From: Anaerolineaceae bacterium
GTDB taxonomy: Bacteria; Chloroflexota; Anaerolineae; Anaerolineales; Anaerolineaceae
NCBI GenBank assembly: GCA_030653365.1
Contig: JAURZL010000019.1
Location: forward strand, 124,001 to 188,000
Length of the DNA stretch: 64,000 bases
Direction: 5' to 3'
Made by a program: the position numbers and the translations under genes. Positions 17,832 through 27,148 of this stretch are shown here, piece by piece. The number at the start of each line of letters is the position of its first letter. Position 1 is the first letter of the stretch. A model generated the notes under the pieces. That model did not search any database and had not been told where the DNA came from. It saw nothing but the letters and a program-made list of their open reading frames with translations.

Positions 17832-18713
17832 ATGATAAAAGCAGCATTTGTAATTTTTGAAATCATGACCATCAGCCTCTTTGTGGCTTGTTTTTGGCAT
17901 GCCTTCAGGCAGAAAAATAACAAAGTACTTGAACTGGTTTTCGCTTTGGTATTTGGTGTCTTTTTGGAATGGATGACAATTCAACAACTGGCAGCCTATC
18001 ATTATGGTGAATTTTTCCTGATGTTGGATGGTGCACCGATCTGTATTGGATTGGGTTGGGCTGTGATCATTTATAGCGGGATGGAATTCGTGAAGCATTT
18101 GAATATGCCTGATTATGCCCGACCGCTCCTCGTAGGATTGCTGGCGTTAAACTTGGATCTGGCTATGGATGCAATCGCGATCCGTTTAGGCTTTTGGAAC
18201 TGGGTAATTCCTTTGGATTGGCAGTGGTTTGGTGTACCCTGGGGGAATTTTTGGGCATGGTATATCGTGGTCGTCTCGTACAGCGGATTCCTTTACTGGT
18301 TCCGCCATAAGCAACACCAAAAGAAACGGAATTGGCTGGGTTGGACATACCCGTTATTCGCATTTCTTGCCTCCGTTGTCATATTGGCGGTAACCAATTA
18401 TGTTTTTGCCAATGTTTTTGCCAAAACAGAATTACTTAGTGCTATGAGTATGTTATTAATAATCCTGGCAGGGGCAGTGATTCTATATATTGTCAAACCA
18501 CAATTTAAAAATAATGCATCCATTGACCCCGTGATACTATCGGTTCCATTAACCTTCCACCTGTTTTTTACAATCTTTGGGTTCGCTGGCGGCTTTTACA
18601 AGCAAATTCCGATCCTGGGAGTGGTGGGTCTTAGTATGTTTGCTCTTGGATTAGGAGTGCACTTTTGGCCCTGGTGGAGAAACAAATTCTTTCCCAAAAG
18701 ATCTACGAAATAA
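17832..18713 (+). CDS. Carotenoid biosynthesis membrane protein (CruF-like)
   Basis: Integral membrane protein of 293 aa with about eight hydrophobic segments. Motif-like stretches LALNLDLAMDAIAIRLGFWNW and FGVPWGNFWAWY match the D-P/L-x-A...W-x-W and GVP-x-N-F-x-W patterns of the carotenoid hydratase/CruF family (DUF422). Family members hydrate or modify carotenoid ends; no other carotenoid gene is adjacent, so the function is by similarity only. SD AAGGGGAAAG, ATG 17832. Its last 11 bp overlap the end of the convergent azlD gene. Confidence 0.7.
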   Translation: MIKAAFVIFEIMTISLFVACFWHAFRQKNNKVLELVFALVFGVFLEWMTIQQLAAYHYGEFFLMLDGAPICIGLGWAVIIYSGMEFVKHLNMPDYARPLLVGLLALNLDLAMDAIAIRLGFWNWVIPLDWQWFGVPWGNFWAWYIVVVSYSGFLYWFRHKQHQKKRNWLGWTYPLFAFLASVVILAVTNYVFANVFAKTELLSAMSMLLIILAGAVILYIVKPQFKNNASIDPVILSVPLTFHLFFTIFGFAGGFYKQIPILGVVGLSMFALGLGVHFWPWWRNKFFPKRSTK

Positions 18714-19029
18714 TCCATCGTAGAATCGCCACTACCAGCATTCCAATTATGACTGTCCCAAATAGACTTTTCTTTTTCCAGGCAACAAGACCAGCCGGGA
18801 TGGCAGCCCATACATAAAGGTTTGTGGTTGAAAAGTTTATTTGATCTCCTTCAACTAATAATGAAGGAAGTAGTAATGCAGCCAGAACAGCCACTGGTAC
18901 ATAACGCAGCCAGGCAATCAGGAACGCTGGTAGATGTTTATCTCGTAAGAACCAGGCGGGTATCAGACGGGGGATATAGGTTACCAACGCCATACCCACC
19001 AACGTAATCAGGACTGTTGATTCTGCCAT
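18703..19029 (-). CDS. azlD: AzlD family transporter subunit
   Basis: Small membrane partner of AzlC in a branched-chain amino acid exporter. 108 aa, four hydrophobic helices; IPRLIPAWFLR near residue 20 is the AzlD signature. The open frame runs further upstream, but the ATG at 19029 (MAESTVLITL) is chosen because it gives the usual length and the normal AzlC/AzlD overlap of 22 bp. It is notable that this window has both an exporter (AzlCD) and an importer (liv) for branched-chain amino acids. Confidence 0.87.
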   Translation of the reverse strand: MAESTVLITLVGMALVTYIPRLIPAWFLRDKHLPAFLIAWLRYVPVAVLAALLLPSLLVEGDQINFSTTNLYVWAAIPAGLVAWKKKSLFGTVIIGMLVVAILRWIIS

Positions 19030-19721
19030 GAGTCTACTCCTGCGCCGATGGTAGCAGCGATGATGGTGGCGATGATGACATGCCATTGCTTGGCACCGAA
19101 TTGCCACAAAATTAATGAAAGGATTGCACTGAAAACCGCAATAAGCAGATAGGTGCGATTTTTTATTTGCAAAACAAGTAAGGCGATAAACATTGCCGGG
19201 AGAGCATAGTCCAGCGCAAAAGGACGGACATCCTGAATGAGATTGCCTGCCACAGCGCCAAGGAAGCTTCCCAAAACCCAGGCAGATTGGCAAAGGATGT
19301 TAATTGTTATGGTGGGTTTTGGTTGATTTTCGCCCCGGTCGAACCGCAGGCTATGAACCCCAAAGCTCTCATCAGTTAATTCAAAACTAAACAATGCGAC
19401 TTGCCTTTTCTTCCATTCACTTAAGTGGGAAGCCAGGGCAGCAGACATCAGTAAATGGCGTAAATTAACGATGAAAGTCGTGGCAATGATTGTGAGTGGA
19501 TGAATTGCCTGCGCGAAAAGGCTGACTGCAATTAATTGTGATGAGCCAGCATAAACGATAATTGACATCAAAACTATCTGAAAAATTGATAAACCTGCAT
19601 TAATCGCCAATACACCATAGGCAAATCCGATGGGTAGATAACCCATTACAACCGGCAAGGCAGTGGAAAGCGTGTGCCCCCAGGCAGGTTTGGGTAAACT
19701 TGATGTTTGAATTTCAGTCAC
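19008..19721 (-). CDS. azlC: AzlC family branched-chain amino acid permease
   Basis: Larger subunit of the AzlCD exporter. 237 aa, about six membrane helices; conserved LPVVMGYLPIGFAYGVLA near the N-terminus and NLRHLLMSAALA in the middle identify the family. Starts at GTG (19721) preceded by AAGAAAG. Transcribed before azlD with overlapping ends. Known family role: export of leucine analogues and other branched-chain amino acids. Confidence 0.88.
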   Translation of the reverse strand: MTEIQTSSLPKPAWGHTLSTALPVVMGYLPIGFAYGVLAINAGLSIFQIVLMSIIVYAGSSQLIAVSLFAQAIHPLTIIATTFIVNLRHLLMSAALASHLSEWKKRQVALFSFELTDESFGVHSLRFDRGENQPKPTITINILCQSAWVLGSFLGAVAGNLIQDVRPFALDYALPAMFIALLVLQIKNRTYLLIAVFSAILSLILWQFGAKQWHVIIATIIAATIGAGVDSWQNQQS

Positions 19722-19798
19722 AATGATACTTTCTTAATGATCTTTGAATAGTAAAAAAGCGAATTATCTTGAATCATTCAAAATCCTAAGTGCTACTT

Positions 19799-19933
19799 AT
19801 GAGGCAGGATTATATCAATAATATAATTAAAAAAAGTACCGAAAAGAAAAATGAGAACCCCGAGGATATCCAGGGTTCAGGCACCGAAATTCCTTATCAG
19901 TATATTGAAATTGACCAGAATGGAAAGCTTTAA
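19799..19933 (+). CDS. Possible 44-aa small protein
   Basis: Open frame in the gap between azlC and the DUF2785 gene: starts MRQDYINNIIKKSTEKKN and ends PYQYIEIDQNGKL. Charged and soluble, no homologue recognised. No Shine-Dalgarno is visible upstream, so it may not be translated. Confidence 0.25.
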   Translation: MRQDYINNIIKKSTEKKNENPEDIQGSGTEIPYQYIEIDQNGKL

Positions 19934-19959
19934 TCGAAATTTCGTCTGTTAAGTCAGAT

Positions 19960-20790
19960 TTATTCGGATTTTAATTCTTGCAATGCAAGCAAGACCAGAT
20001 CGCGAGATCGACGTTTATCGGGGACATCCAGTAGGGAGAAATAAATTGCTCGCAGGAAATTCCGAACATTAATCAAGCGGAAGAAATCTGAAGGTTCTTG
20101 CCCATGAAAGTGAGGTTCGATCTTCAGTTTGTTAAGAGATGGCATAATATCTTCTTCCAGAAGGGTTTCGCTGAGCAAAATCTCAGCAACCGGTGCAGCC
20201 AGTTGTTCCGATTCATCTCCAGGAAATATGAAATCGGGTTGGAGAATTTTCTCACAGATGGCATTTAGAATCATAACAAGCTGAGATTTATTTATTTCCG
20301 GGAGTTTAATCAGTTCGTAGAAAATATTGGCTGAATGAGAAATAGAATTCGCCCAGCCTGAATCAGGAACATAAGCACGGAAATCAACCTCCTCTTTTAG
20401 AAGGCGCAAAGTTTTTTCAAAAATTGTTTCGATTGTATTAAATGGAACAAAATTCTTTTCCCGGTGTGTAACGATAATTGCCCAAAGTTGCGATGCAGAT
20501 GCAGAGCGGATGAAAACAGAATCGTCATTTTCAAAGCCCAATCCATTCAAAATGAATTCATCTTTAATCAGTGTATCAGCAATTTTGAAGATTTGTTCAT
20601 GAGAATAAACACCTTTGTAAATCCAGTTTGCCATCACGGAAAAAATCAAATCGTCCCTTAATTCTGCATCAGTTGACCCTATGTGTTTGTAAAAGTAGGG
20701 GAGAAACTCTCTAGGTGTCAGTGTGGTTGGTGGTTCAAATTCATTTTCTACGACTGATTTCAATAAATCCTTTAATAAATTCTCATTCAT
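19960..20790 (-). CDS. DUF2785 domain-containing protein
   Basis: 276-aa soluble, helical protein of unknown function. The DUF2785 hallmarks are present: FRAYVPDSGWANSISHSANIF (family pattern R-x-Y-x...D-x-x-G-W-x-H/N-x-x-x-H-x-A-D/N) and the closing RNFLRAIYFSLL segment. SD GAGGTAA seven nt before the ATG. Stands alone between intergenic stretches of about 200 bp. Role unknown. Confidence 0.8.
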   Translation of the reverse strand: MNENLLKDLLKSVVENEFEPPTTLTPREFLPYFYKHIGSTDAELRDDLIFSVMANWIYKGVYSHEQIFKIADTLIKDEFILNGLGFENDDSVFIRSASASQLWAIIVTHREKNFVPFNTIETIFEKTLRLLKEEVDFRAYVPDSGWANSISHSANIFYELIKLPEINKSQLVMILNAICEKILQPDFIFPGDESEQLAAPVAEILLSETLLEEDIMPSLNKLKIEPHFHGQEPSDFFRLINVRNFLRAIYFSLLDVPDKRRSRDLVLLALQELKSE

Positions 20791-20977
20791 AAATTACCTC
20801 ATTGATGATTAAGCTTTAATGGTTAAATAAATTTTTACAATATTAAACAATGAAAATATCATTGAACTGGATCATTCGTATCGGAAATGATGGTTCGGGA
20901 ACAAATGTATTTCTATTATTATAAAAGAATTATAAAACAAAGCATTTAAAAAAACATGTGCATTTTTAAAAACTTAC

Positions 20978-20983
20978 TATAAT
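20978..20983 (+). promoter_or_regulatory. -10 box for a leaderless DUF2298 transcript
   Basis: Consensus TATAAT, six nt, then the ATG at 20990. No Shine-Dalgarno is present. No clear -35 hexamer is seen. Confidence 0.45.
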
Positions 20984-20989
20984 TTGACT

Positions 20990-23524
20990 ATGGCTTCCGA
21001 AATGGTTTATATAATTTTATGGTATCTCTTTGTTGTTGTAATAGGATGGATGGTATTTCCACTAACTTTTCAATTATTCCAGCGATTACCGGATCGGGGA
21101 ATTACCATCACAAAAATATTTGGAATCTTACTGATTAGTTTTTTTCATTGGTTTTTGACCAGCCTGGGATTATCTTCCAATACCCTGGCTGGTATCTGGT
21201 TTGCGATATTTTTATCACTGGGTCTGGGCCTATGGTCATTAAGTAAATTTGGGTCATCGGAAACACGCAAGTGGACCCGCGATAAACTCGGCTTTTTTTT
21301 GGTTGTGGAGCTGGTGTTTTTGATTGCATTCGTCGGCATGATTTGGCTGCGTTCTTACAATCCGGATATTCAAGGAACCGAGAAACCGATGGAGTTGATG
21401 TTCATCAATTCCATTCTCAACAGCCCGACCTTTCCACCCCAGGATGCCTGGTTATCAGGTTTTAGCATAAGTTACTATTATTTTGGCTATGTGATGGTGG
21501 CATTGTTGGCGATGATTACAGGAACTCCAGCAGGCATTGCTTTCAATCTGGCGATTAGCTTGATTTTTGCTTTGGCTTTTACAGGTGCATTTGGGGTTCT
21601 ATTAAACCTGATTGCTAAAATGCAGGATCATGAATCGGATGATTTTCCAAACCTGTCCAAGTTTGTGCCGATATCGCTAATCGCACCAATAATATTGCTT
21701 TTTGTGGGAAATTTTTACGGGATTCTGGATGTCTTGCACAAGCATCGTATTTTTGCTGATTTGAATGTGCCTGCAGTTTGGTTTGAAACCGGAAAAATAG
21801 ATGCAAATACGCAAGCGGTTATTGAACCTCGGGTTATTTCCGGAAGAATCAACTTTTGGGAATGGATGGATTTAAAACAATTAGGACCTATTTCTCCGCA
21901 AGCTGTGCCTTTTCAAGGTATTCAGCAAGATAACTGGTTTTTTGCTTCGCGTACCATTCATGATCGTAATTTGATGGGGTATGATCCTGAGGCAATCGAT
22001 GAATTTCCAGCATTTTCATTCTTGCTGGCGGATTTACACCCGCACGTTTTAGGTTTACCGTTTGTTCTGCTGGTGATTCTGTTATGTTTTGAATGGTTGC
22101 TTGATTTGCGCGCTAGAAAAGAAGATGACAACCCTCCATCTATCACCTGGGAGCGAATTGGATTCTCAGCAATCATTCTGGGCAGTTTGATTTTCATGAA
22201 CACCTGGGATTTTCCATTTTATATTTTCTTATTTTTATTCTGCGGAGTTTTGGCATATTTTTATATGCGGGATGAGAAATTGAATTGGAAAACATTGCTG
22301 ATCTTTCTTCGCCCGATGGGTTGGGTAATACTGGTCGGTGTATTGGTATATTTGCCTTTTCTGGTTTCACTGCAATCACAGGCAGGAGGGATCATTCCCA
22401 ACGCAATTTATCCAACAAAATTCAGGCAGCTTTTCGTGATGTTTGGTCCTTTAATATTGGGAATTGTATTGTTGCTGGTAACAGTAATCCGTCAGTACAA
22501 ACCAGAAATTGATTACAAGGTTGCCTGGAAGATAACGCTAGGGTTCCTTGTGTTTATGGTAATGGTGACATCAACCCTGGTAGTATTGATGCTGATGAAA
22601 CCAGAGATGTCATGGGTGGTCAATGACGCTATCTCACCGTTCGCCATCAAAGATGCATTCGGTTGGCTACTAATCAGGAGATTGGTGGAGGGTGGCACAT
22701 TATTGTTGGGTCTTCTATTGTTGGCAGGAGTCATAGCTGTTTTGTGGGGATTGCGACGACAGGGATCTGAAAGTATCCTGTTTGTGGTTGCGATGATGCT
22801 AACAGGGGTATTGTTGTTATTAGGTCCTGAATTCGTTTACCTGCGGGATAATTTTGGCTGGCGGATGAATACGTTATTCAAATTCTATTTTCAAATCTGG
22901 ATCCTGTGGGCACTATCAGCTGGATTTGGATTCTGGTATCTATTAAAACGAACAAAAGGATGGGGAAGAACTGTTGGGGCAATTCTCATGGCGGTTGGTT
23001 TTCTATTAGGAGCGGTGTACACGCTTGGAACAATTCAAACGACAACCAGCGCAATGAGACAATCTGTTATTTCTCTTGGAATCCGTCAACCAACCCTGGA
23101 TGGACTGGCTTATTACCAGCTGTATCATCCGGAGGACTGGTCATTAGTGGAATGGTTTAATATCAATGTTAATGAACCAGCTGTCGTGCTTGAAGGAACA
23201 AAAGGGGCATACTGGATAGAAGGTCGATCTTCGCGCATATCAATGATGACTGGACTGCCGACGGTTATGGGATGGGTGAATCATGAAGCACAATGGCGGG
23301 GAAAATATTTTTCCAATGTTGCAACTCGTGAAAATGATATACGCATAATCTACATGGACAGGGATTGGTACACAACCGAAGAACTTCTAAACCAATATGA
23401 CATCACCTATGTGGTCGTCAGCCCACTGGAACGGGAATGGTATGGAGCCATTCAACAATCCAAATTTGATCAGAATATGCAAAAAGTATTTGAACTGGGT
23501 GATTATGTAATTTACCAGCGATAA
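20990..23524 (+). CDS. DUF2298 (YYY-type) large membrane protein
   Basis: 844-aa polytopic membrane protein, about 17-20 hydrophobic segments. The family hallmark is SGFSISYYYFGYVMVALLAM (residues about 158-177) and the first loop RSYNPDIQGTEKPMELMFIN; FSFLLADLHPHVLGLPF is the second conserved block. The soluble C-terminus (about 690-844) resembles those of GT-C-fold membrane glycosyltransferases. Family common in Chloroflexota and archaea; function not established. I use the ATG at 20990 instead of the TTG six nt earlier because of the -10 box directly upstream. Ends 32 bp from the convergent Crp-type gene. Confidence 0.85.
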   Translation: MASEMVYIILWYLFVVVIGWMVFPLTFQLFQRLPDRGITITKIFGILLISFFHWFLTSLGLSSNTLAGIWFAIFLSLGLGLWSLSKFGSSETRKWTRDKLGFFLVVELVFLIAFVGMIWLRSYNPDIQGTEKPMELMFINSILNSPTFPPQDAWLSGFSISYYYFGYVMVALLAMITGTPAGIAFNLAISLIFALAFTGAFGVLLNLIAKMQDHESDDFPNLSKFVPISLIAPIILLFVGNFYGILDVLHKHRIFADLNVPAVWFETGKIDANTQAVIEPRVISGRINFWEWMDLKQLGPISPQAVPFQGIQQDNWFFASRTIHDRNLMGYDPEAIDEFPAFSFLLADLHPHVLGLPFVLLVILLCFEWLLDLRARKEDDNPPSITWERIGFSAIILGSLIFMNTWDFPFYIFLFLFCGVLAYFYMRDEKLNWKTLLIFLRPMGWVILVGVLVYLPFLVSLQSQAGGIIPNAIYPTKFRQLFVMFGPLILGIVLLLVTVIRQYKPEIDYKVAWKITLGFLVFMVMVTSTLVVLMLMKPEMSWVVNDAISPFAIKDAFGWLLIRRLVEGGTLLLGLLLLAGVIAVLWGLRRQGSESILFVVAMMLTGVLLLLGPEFVYLRDNFGWRMNTLFKFYFQIWILWALSAGFGFWYLLKRTKGWGRTVGAILMAVGFLLGAVYTLGTIQTTTSAMRQSVISLGIRQPTLDGLAYYQLYHPEDWSLVEWFNINVNEPAVVLEGTKGAYWIEGRSSRISMMTGLPTVMGWVNHEAQWRGKYFSNVATRENDIRIIYMDRDWYTTEELLNQYDITYVVVSPLEREWYGAIQQSKFDQNMQKVFELGDYVIYQR

Positions 23525-23556
23525 ATACCAATTAAAGACGTTGAGCAAAACATCAT

Positions 23557-24246
23557 TCAATTATCCAGGTCCATCATGGCGATATGTTTGAGACCATTTG
23601 GATTGAGAATTTCAATTCGGTGCGTATCACAGACGATCATGTTTTGGTGTCGAAAGGTCTTCAGACAACGACTAAAGGCTTCTGGAACAGTAGACAGTCT
23701 GGATGCCAGATGATAATTGGGATTTTCTTTGCGGTTTATTTTCAGCTGTCCTTGATCACTGATTTCCAATAATAATTTTGCTGTACGCGCCAACAATGGT
23801 CGAAAAGATAAATCCTGAAAGAGGGATATGAGTTTGCGATTCCGGTTGGCAAGCACGCGTAACAATCCCAACCCAATCCTCGGGTATTGGATGATCATTT
23901 CCTGTAATTGAGCCGGTCTTATTTGCCAGAGCATGGAGGATTGGGTGGTGATGGCAGTGACCGGATTGGAGCCATTATCCAGCGCAGAAACCTCATTGAA
24001 CATGATAACCGGGTTGATAACCGAGAGGATTGAAATCTGTCCCTGAAGGCTGATTTTGCAGAGTTGCACCTGTCCATTAAGCAGAACGAACATACCAGCA
24101 CCTGGTTCGTTTTCTGTAAATACTACCTGGTCTTTTTCATAGGAATTAATTTTTCCCGCGAGAATGATTCTTTCGACCTCATCCAGGGGAATATTGTTGA
24201 AATGTTCAATTTTTTGCAGTCGAAGAGCAAGATTATGAATATCCAT
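23557..24246 (-). CDS. Crp/Fnr family transcriptional regulator
   Basis: 229-aa DNA-binding regulator. Residues about 12-130 form a cyclic-nucleotide-type beta-barrel (PLDEVERIILAGKINSYEKD; GAGMFVLLNGQVQL), then a dimerisation helix (GLLRVLANRNRKLISLFQDLSF) and a winged helix (about 150-215, LASRLSTVPEAFSRCLKTFRHQNM is the recognition helix). There is no cysteine cluster at the N-terminus, so it is not a classic FNR oxygen sensor. It could act on the CRP-like site (TGTGA-N6-GCACA) in front of the hydrogenase operon; this is inference. Confidence 0.9.
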   Translation of the reverse strand: MDIHNLALRLQKIEHFNNIPLDEVERIILAGKINSYEKDQVVFTENEPGAGMFVLLNGQVQLCKISLQGQISILSVINPVIMFNEVSALDNGSNPVTAITTQSSMLWQIRPAQLQEMIIQYPRIGLGLLRVLANRNRKLISLFQDLSFRPLLARTAKLLLEISDQGQLKINRKENPNYHLASRLSTVPEAFSRCLKTFRHQNMIVCDTHRIEILNPNGLKHIAMMDLDN

Positions 24247-24379
24247 AATTTTCCATAAGTGAATTGATGGTTAATAACTAGTATATCAAAAGTATCTAAA
24301 TTATCTCAGTAAATAAAGGAGAGGTATGTCAGCGGAATGTCACAACCTATAAAAATGGAAAAGAAATCTACAAACCCCA

Positions 24380-24408
24380 TTGACAAAAGAAAACAATTGA
24401 TATATTAT
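24380..24408 (+). promoter_or_regulatory. Promoter of the RHH gene
   Basis: TTGACA (24380-24385), 17-nt spacer, TATTAT (24403-24408). The start codon is 50 nt further on. The -10 overlaps the palindrome at 24406-24419. Confidence 0.65.
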
Positions 24409-24442
24409 TACATGTAATAGAATTACAAACAAATATGTAATA
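24406..24442. promoter_or_regulatory. Palindrome and direct repeat, probable RHH operator
   Basis: Perfect 14-bp palindrome TATTACATGTAATA (24406-24419) over the -10 and start site. The half-site ATGTAATA recurs at 24435-24442, 23 bp downstream. Repeated short sites like this are typical targets of ribbon-helix-helix dimers, so autoregulation is likely. Confidence 0.45.
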
Positions 24443-24457
24443 AAAAAAGAGGTAATT

Positions 24458-24835
24458 ATGGAAGACAATCACGAAGAACAGAATACAAACGAAACAAAAA
24501 ATACTGAAAATCCCCAGCCGGGGACGAAGTCTCATGAGCCTGGTATCAATCGCGCATGGAAACAGGTGGAAAATATCGGACAGGCTTTAGGAGATGCGTT
24601 ACAGGGACGTGGCAATGTTGTCATGGTGCGGGTGAATGACGAGGCGTTGGGCTATCTGGATATGCTGGTAGAGGCAGATGTAGTAAAAAGCCGCTCGGAA
24701 GCAGCTGCCTGGTTGATCAATGAGGGGGTGCAGGCAAACTTGTCCTTATTTCAAAAAATCGGTGAGGTAACCAATCAAATCAGTGCACTTAGAGAAAAAT
24801 TACGGGAAACAGTCAAAACCCAAAAACCAGAATAA
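24458..24835 (+). CDS. Ribbon-helix-helix-like small regulator
   Basis: 125-aa protein. Residues 1-40 are polar and disordered (many N, E, T, K, P). Residues about 52-92 look like a ribbon-helix-helix: strand NVVMVRVN, helix DEALGYLDMLVEADV, turn, helix RSEAAAWLINEGVQ. A C-terminal amphipathic helix follows. SD AGAGG. Has its own strong promoter, overlapping palindromes and a strong terminator, so it is a monocistronic, probably autoregulated gene. Not assigned to a named family. Confidence 0.65.
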   Translation: MEDNHEEQNTNETKNTENPQPGTKSHEPGINRAWKQVENIGQALGDALQGRGNVVMVRVNDEALGYLDMLVEADVVKSRSEAAAWLINEGVQANLSLFQKIGEVTNQISALREKLRETVKTQKPE

Positions 24836-24854
24836 TTTTTCTTTAATCATCAGG

Positions 24855-24894
24855 AAAAAGATCTTTTTCTTCAGTTGGAAAGAGGTCTTTTTTT
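24855..24894 (+). terminator. Strong intrinsic terminator after the RHH gene
   Basis: 15-bp stem (two G-U pairs) starting AAAAAGATC at 24855, 8-nt loop 24870-24877, right arm 24878-24892 ending in a T7 run. Confidence 0.85.
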
Positions 24895-24946
24895 GATCCA
24901 ATATCGAAGTCCATGATTATTTGAAAAGCTCACAAAAACTTCACAA

Positions 24947-24982
24947 CTTCTTAATCATTTCTAAACATCTTCTCGATACAAT
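24947..24982 (+). promoter_or_regulatory. Efflux operon promoter with tandem OmpR-like boxes
   Basis: TTCTTAATCA (24948-24957) directly followed by TTTCTAAACA (24958-24967), an 11-bp-spaced direct repeat, then TACAAT (24977-24982) exactly 11 nt after TTTCTAAA. There is no -35 hexamer, as expected of an activator-dependent promoter. The same arrangement precedes the exported protein at 29264. Confidence 0.6.
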
Positions 24983-25016
24983 CATGATTCAAAAATCAAT
25001 AATTGTGGAGAAAGTG

Positions 25017-26438
25017 ATGAAACGGTATCTTTGGGTGTTTGGATTGGTAATTCTCATTGGTGCATCCGCATTTTTTTATTATCAGGGGCAAGCACGAAAT
25101 TCGGATGAGGAATCAGTTCAAGAAAGTTTAAAAACAAGTAAGGTTCGTAAGGGCGATATAACCATTATGGCTTCTGGTGTTGGGGCTATTGTTGCACCTG
25201 CAGATATTCAGGTTGGATTTTCAACGGCGGGTGTGATCGAAGAGATTTCCGTGCAAACAGGAGATCAGGTAAAAAAGGGAGATGTATTAGCCAGACTGGC
25301 TGATGACCCACAATTAAATCTAGATTTGGCGACCCAGCAAATTGCAGTGATCAATGAACAGACAAATTACGATGAATTTTTGAATAATGTCGATGCAGAT
25401 ATTGCCAGTGCATCAATCAATTATTTACAGGCTAAAGCAGATCTGGAGAATCTCCTTACAGATCGAGCCAGTTTAAATTACAGACGTTGTGATGATACTT
25501 ATCTTGCACAATATGAAACAGATTATTCTAATGCTTTGGATAATTTGATCCGTTTACAGGATCGGTTCAACCTGCTTTATGCTTCGCGTGATCCAGGTGA
25601 TCCGGAACGAATACAAATGGAAACAGATATTGCAGTAGCGCAATCGAAGGTTAACACAACGTTGGCGAATTATCAATATTGTTCTTCCTATCCTACACAG
25701 GATGAAATTGATTTGATTGAAGCCAAAATCAAACTTAAGGAAACTGATGTGTTGCGCTGGAAAAATGAAATTGAGATTTTGCAGCAAGGGGTTGACCCTG
25801 AAGACGTCGAGCTTTTTGAAGCCAGGTTAGCCCAGGCCGAAGCCAAATTAAGAATTGCAGAGGATAATTTGAATGGATTGGTACTCACTGCACCAATAGA
25901 TGGGACTGTGATGAAAGTCAGTGCAATTCCTGGACAGGCAATTAGTAACAATACCCCCGTTATTCGGATCGCTGACCTTTCTAAATCGATTTTGGAAGTA
26001 TACCTGGATGAAACGGATCTGGATCAATTGGTAATTGGGTATGAGGCAGAAGTAATCTTCGATGCCTTTGATGATATGGTCTTCGAAGGTAAGATGATTT
26101 CCCTGACGCCTGAATTAATAAAAAATGGTAATGTCTTTTACGCTCATGGGCTGATTGAATTGGATCCAACTTCATTTGGAAAACCATTCAACCTCCCGAT
26201 TGGTTTGAATGCCTCTGTTGATATTATTGGTGGTCGTTCCTTAAATACCCTTCTGGTTCCAGTTGAAGCCTTAAGACCGCTGGGTGATGGAAGTTATGCT
26301 GTATTTGTAATTGAGAATGGTACTCCCACATTACGAATGGTAGAAGTTGGTCTTACCGATTTTACATCTGCTGAAATTTTATCGGGATTGAAAGTCGGTG
26401 ATGAAGTGACGACTGGCATTGTGGAGACTGTTCAATGA
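25017..26438 (+). CDS. HlyD/MacA-family efflux adaptor
   Basis: Periplasm-facing adaptor of a MacAB-type pump. The ATG at 25017 (MKRYLWVFGLVI) with GGAG six nt upstream is chosen over the earlier in-frame ATG at 24921. 473 aa: signal-anchor helix 5-25; half lipoyl motif VGFSTAGVIEEISVQTGDQV (about 70-90) and its partner VLTAPIDGTVMKVSAIPGQ (about 290); a long alpha-hairpin between them; beta-barrel and C-terminal membrane-proximal domain. Its stop overlaps the ATPase start (ATGA), so the three pump genes are one operon. The chromosome here shows no outer-membrane TolC partner. Substrate unknown. Confidence 0.88.
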   Translation: MKRYLWVFGLVILIGASAFFYYQGQARNSDEESVQESLKTSKVRKGDITIMASGVGAIVAPADIQVGFSTAGVIEEISVQTGDQVKKGDVLARLADDPQLNLDLATQQIAVINEQTNYDEFLNNVDADIASASINYLQAKADLENLLTDRASLNYRRCDDTYLAQYETDYSNALDNLIRLQDRFNLLYASRDPGDPERIQMETDIAVAQSKVNTTLANYQYCSSYPTQDEIDLIEAKIKLKETDVLRWKNEIEILQQGVDPEDVELFEARLAQAEAKLRIAEDNLNGLVLTAPIDGTVMKVSAIPGQAISNNTPVIRIADLSKSILEVYLDETDLDQLVIGYEAEVIFDAFDDMVFEGKMISLTPELIKNGNVFYAHGLIELDPTSFGKPFNLPIGLNASVDIIGGRSLNTLLVPVEALRPLGDGSYAVFVIENGTPTLRMVEVGLTDFTSAEILSGLKVGDEVTTGIVETVQ

Positions 26439-27142
26439 CAGATTCTGTGATCATAAAAACTGACCAACTAAAAAAAATATATCAAATGGGTGAAATCGAA
26501 GTTCCTGCCTTAAATGGAGTTTCAATTACGATCCAGGAAGGTGAATTCGTCGCCATTATGGGACCAAGCGGGTCAGGAAAGAGTACCTTGATGAATATCC
26601 TCGGATGCCTGGATTCGCCTACAAACGGAGAATACTATCTGGATGATCAGGATGTAAGTAAACTGGATAGGGCACAGTTGGCACATATCCGAAATGAAAA
26701 ACTGGGTTTTATCTTTCAGTCTTACAACTTATTACCAAGGATGAGTGCTTTGGAAAATGTGACACTACCCATGATGTACAACAAAAACGCGGTTAGTGAC
26801 CATGAAAAAATGGCGCAAAAAGCAAAAGAATTATTGGAAATTGTGGGTCTTGGAGATCGAATACAACACCAACCTAAAGAATTGAGCGGTGGCCAGCAGC
26901 AAAGGGTAGCCATTGCCCGTGCATTAATCAATGATCCAGTACTGGTTCTGGCAGATGAACCGACAGGAAACTTGGACACAAAATCGGCAAATGAAATTAT
27001 GGAAATTTTGCATCAATTACATCAAGCCAGGCGAACAATTGTCATGGTTACCCATGAGCATGAAATTGCTGAGCAAACGCAACGGATTATCGCCATTCGG
27101 GATGGTCTGGTTGAACAGGATAAGAAAAATGGCCGAAAGTGA
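26435..27142 (+). CDS. MacB/LolD-type ABC transporter ATP-binding protein
   Basis: Cytosolic ATPase of the pump, 235 aa. Walker [11 protein letters not shown]-loop FQSYNLL, signature LSGGQQQR, Walker [14 protein letters not shown], switch His in VMVTHEHE. The ADEPTGNLD sequence is typical of the MacB/LolD/FtsE group. Four-nt overlap with the adaptor upstream and six nt from the permease downstream. Confidence 0.95.
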   Translation: MTDSVIIKTDQLKKIYQMGEIEVPALNGVSITIQEGEFVAIMGPSGSGKSTLMNILGCLDSPTNGEYYLDDQDVSKLDRAQLAHIRNEKLGFIFQSYNLLPRMSALENVTLPMMYNKNAVSDHEKMAQKAKELLEIVGLGDRIQHQPKELSGGQQQRVAIARALINDPVLVLADEPTGNLDTKSANEIMEILHQLHQARRTIVMVTHEHEIAEQTQRIIAIRDGLVEQDKKNGRK

Positions 27143-27148
27143 GACAAA

